Below, piece after piece: positions 5,391 to 6,036 of a stretch of 6,036 nt of DNA. Below the pieces are notes generated by a model that saw only the letters and a program-made list of their open reading frames with translations, was not told where the DNA came from and ran no database searches. Positions within the stretch are counted from its first letter, which is position 1; the number at the start of each line of letters is the position of its first letter. This DNA comes from Burkholderiales bacterium (GTDB lineage: Bacteria > Pseudomonadota > Gammaproteobacteria > Burkholderiales > Burkholderiaceae_D). The stretch is taken from contig JACPVY010000167.1 in NCBI GenBank assembly GCA_016197345.1, forward strand, positions 1 to 6,036, given 5' to 3'. Position numbers and translations under genes: made by a program.

Positions 5391-5897
5391 ATGGCGCAAT
5401 ATACAAAAAAATTGGAACAGCTTTATGTAGCTTATTTCAACCGCAGTGCCGACCCTGCTGGTCTTGCCTATTGGGAAAGTATAGTTGCGAGCCAAGGCGG
5501 AAATATCAGCGCCGTCAGTAATAGTTTTTCGCAATCAGAAGAATACAAAAATACATATGCCGGGATGGACAATGCGACAATTGTCAATCAGGTATACCGC
5601 AATTTATTTGGACGGGAATCTGAAATCGCCGGGCGCAATTATTGGGCGCAGAATCTCGATGCAAAAAATTTGACGATGGACAATGTCGTGACCACGATTA
5701 GCGAAAGTGCACGTGGTACGGATTTGATCGCGTTTAATAATAAAGTCACTGCCGCAACTAGCCTGACGACTACCCTCGATACAAGTGCAGCCGCTAGCAG
5801 CTACGCTGGCGAAAGTGCGCTAGCGTTGGCTCGGGCTTATTTGAGTCAGGTGACTGATGCAGAAAGTTTGATTCGCGCCCAAAAAAACGATTTCTAA
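5391..5897 (+). CDS. DUF4214-domain surface/secreted protein, N-terminal part, frame broken at an A7 run
   Basis: The 168-residue frame begins with the characteristic N-terminus of DUF4214 proteins common in betaproteobacteria. Two homologous halves are visible: LYVAYFNRSADPAGLAYW (11-28) and VYRNLFGRESEIAGRNYW (68-85). After them comes an Ala/Thr/Ser-rich helical region (112-165) that fits the linker preceding long calcium-binding or S-layer-like repeats. There is no signal peptide; relatives of this layout are large proteins probably secreted by a type I system through a C-terminal signal, which would lie beyond the window. AGGA at 5383-5386 supports the ATG at 5391. The frame ends IRAQKNDF and TAA at 5895-5897, right after seven A residues (5881-5887). 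The family-like sequence continues in another frame (5887-6036), so 168 residues is almost certainly not the intended full length. The upstream leader is long and structured. Confidence 0.8.
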   Translation: MAQYTKKLEQLYVAYFNRSADPAGLAYWESIVASQGGNISAVSNSFSQSEEYKNTYAGMDNATIVNQVYRNLFGRESEIAGRNYWAQNLDAKNLTMDNVVTTISESARGTDLIAFNNKVTAATSLTTTLDTSAAASSYAGESALALARAYLSQVTDAESLIRAQKNDF

Positions 5898-6036
5898 CAC
5901 CGTCGATATGATGGTAACAGGCGTCGATTTGCAAGGTCATCAACCAGCATTTTTGACCGCTGCACAAGATAAGATTGTCGGCAATAGCGCTGATCAGCAA
6001 TATTTTTCCTTTGTTTCAAATGATGGCGATACCTTG
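5887..6036 (+). pseudogene. Continuation of the DUF4214 gene in a shifted frame, open to the right edge
   Basis: From 5887 a frame shifted by one base reads TISNTVDMMVTGVDLQGHQP and on through 50 codons without a stop to the last base of the window. The segment FLTAAQDKIVGNSADQQYF resembles the 'LT.g.D.i.Gts.nD.f' pattern that begins the repeat domain in DUF4214/RTX-like surface proteins, so this is the natural continuation of the upstream frame. Removing one A from the run at 5881-5887 joins the two parts as ...IRAQKTISN. No ribosome binding site precedes the first in-frame ATGs (5908, 5911), so independent translation is unlikely. It is labelled broken for lack of a continuous frame; slippage or a sequencing error could make the gene whole. 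Confidence 0.6.

Noticed and set aside
5170..5430. Plus-strand open frame of 86 codons in the DUF4214 leader
   Set aside because: It starts with TTG inside the promoter-like element, has no ribosome binding site, overlaps the real ATG at 5391 and has no recognisable sequence.
5908..6036. Independent gene starting at ATG 5908 or 5911
   Set aside because: No ribosome binding site precedes it, and the sequence reads as the continuation of the DUF4214 protein across the A7 run.

Overview
The window looks like an ordinary chromosomal stretch from a Gram-negative, probably betaproteobacterial genome. The best guess is something near Neisseriales/Chitinibacteraceae. This is inferred from three things: a GAF-like/GGDEF signalling protein, a PEP-CTERM exported protein (which implies an exosortase elsewhere in the genome), and a DUF4214-type surface protein start. 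Base composition is roughly balanced by eye, except for a strikingly GC- and C-rich first ~170 bases. No rRNA, tRNA, CRISPR array, insertion sequence or phage gene is visible.

Layout: 1-256 is the 3' end of an open frame running in from the left; its last ~30 codons resemble the C-terminus of a Gfo/Idh/MocA-type oxidoreductase. 257-723 is a long non-coding stretch with two candidate promoters and a hairpin. 724-1776 encodes a diguanylate cyclase with a GAF-like sensor region, intact GGEEF active site and RxxD inhibitory site, closed by a strong terminator. 1813-2182 is a long leader with a good sigma70-type promoter for a PEP-CTERM protein (2183-2791). A perfect 12-bp hairpin separates that gene from a convergent LysR-family regulator (minus strand, 2885-3772). 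The regulator diverges from an NADP-dependent CurA/leukotriene-B4-dehydrogenase-type reductase (3969-4979). Their shared 196-bp gap holds a promoter for each direction, a small inverted repeat inside the regulator's promoter, and four tandem 11-bp repeats in the reductase leader. A textbook terminator closes the reductase gene.

From 5391 to the right edge there is the start of a DUF4214 surface/secreted protein, preceded by a structured leader of about 200 nt. Its frame stops at 5897, but a second frame resumes across a run of seven A residues (5881-5887) and stays open to the last base. The gene is therefore frameshifted, by a real mutation, by slippage, or by a sequencing error.

Functionally, the LysR regulator and the reductase are a plausible regulator-target pair. 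The cyclase, the PEP-CTERM protein and the DUF4214 protein all fit a surface or biofilm lifestyle, but each appears to have its own transcription signals and nothing shows that they form one system. I see no clear undescribed system here. The items most worth checking are the A7 frameshift, the tandem 11-bp repeats, and the structured leader before the DUF4214 gene.
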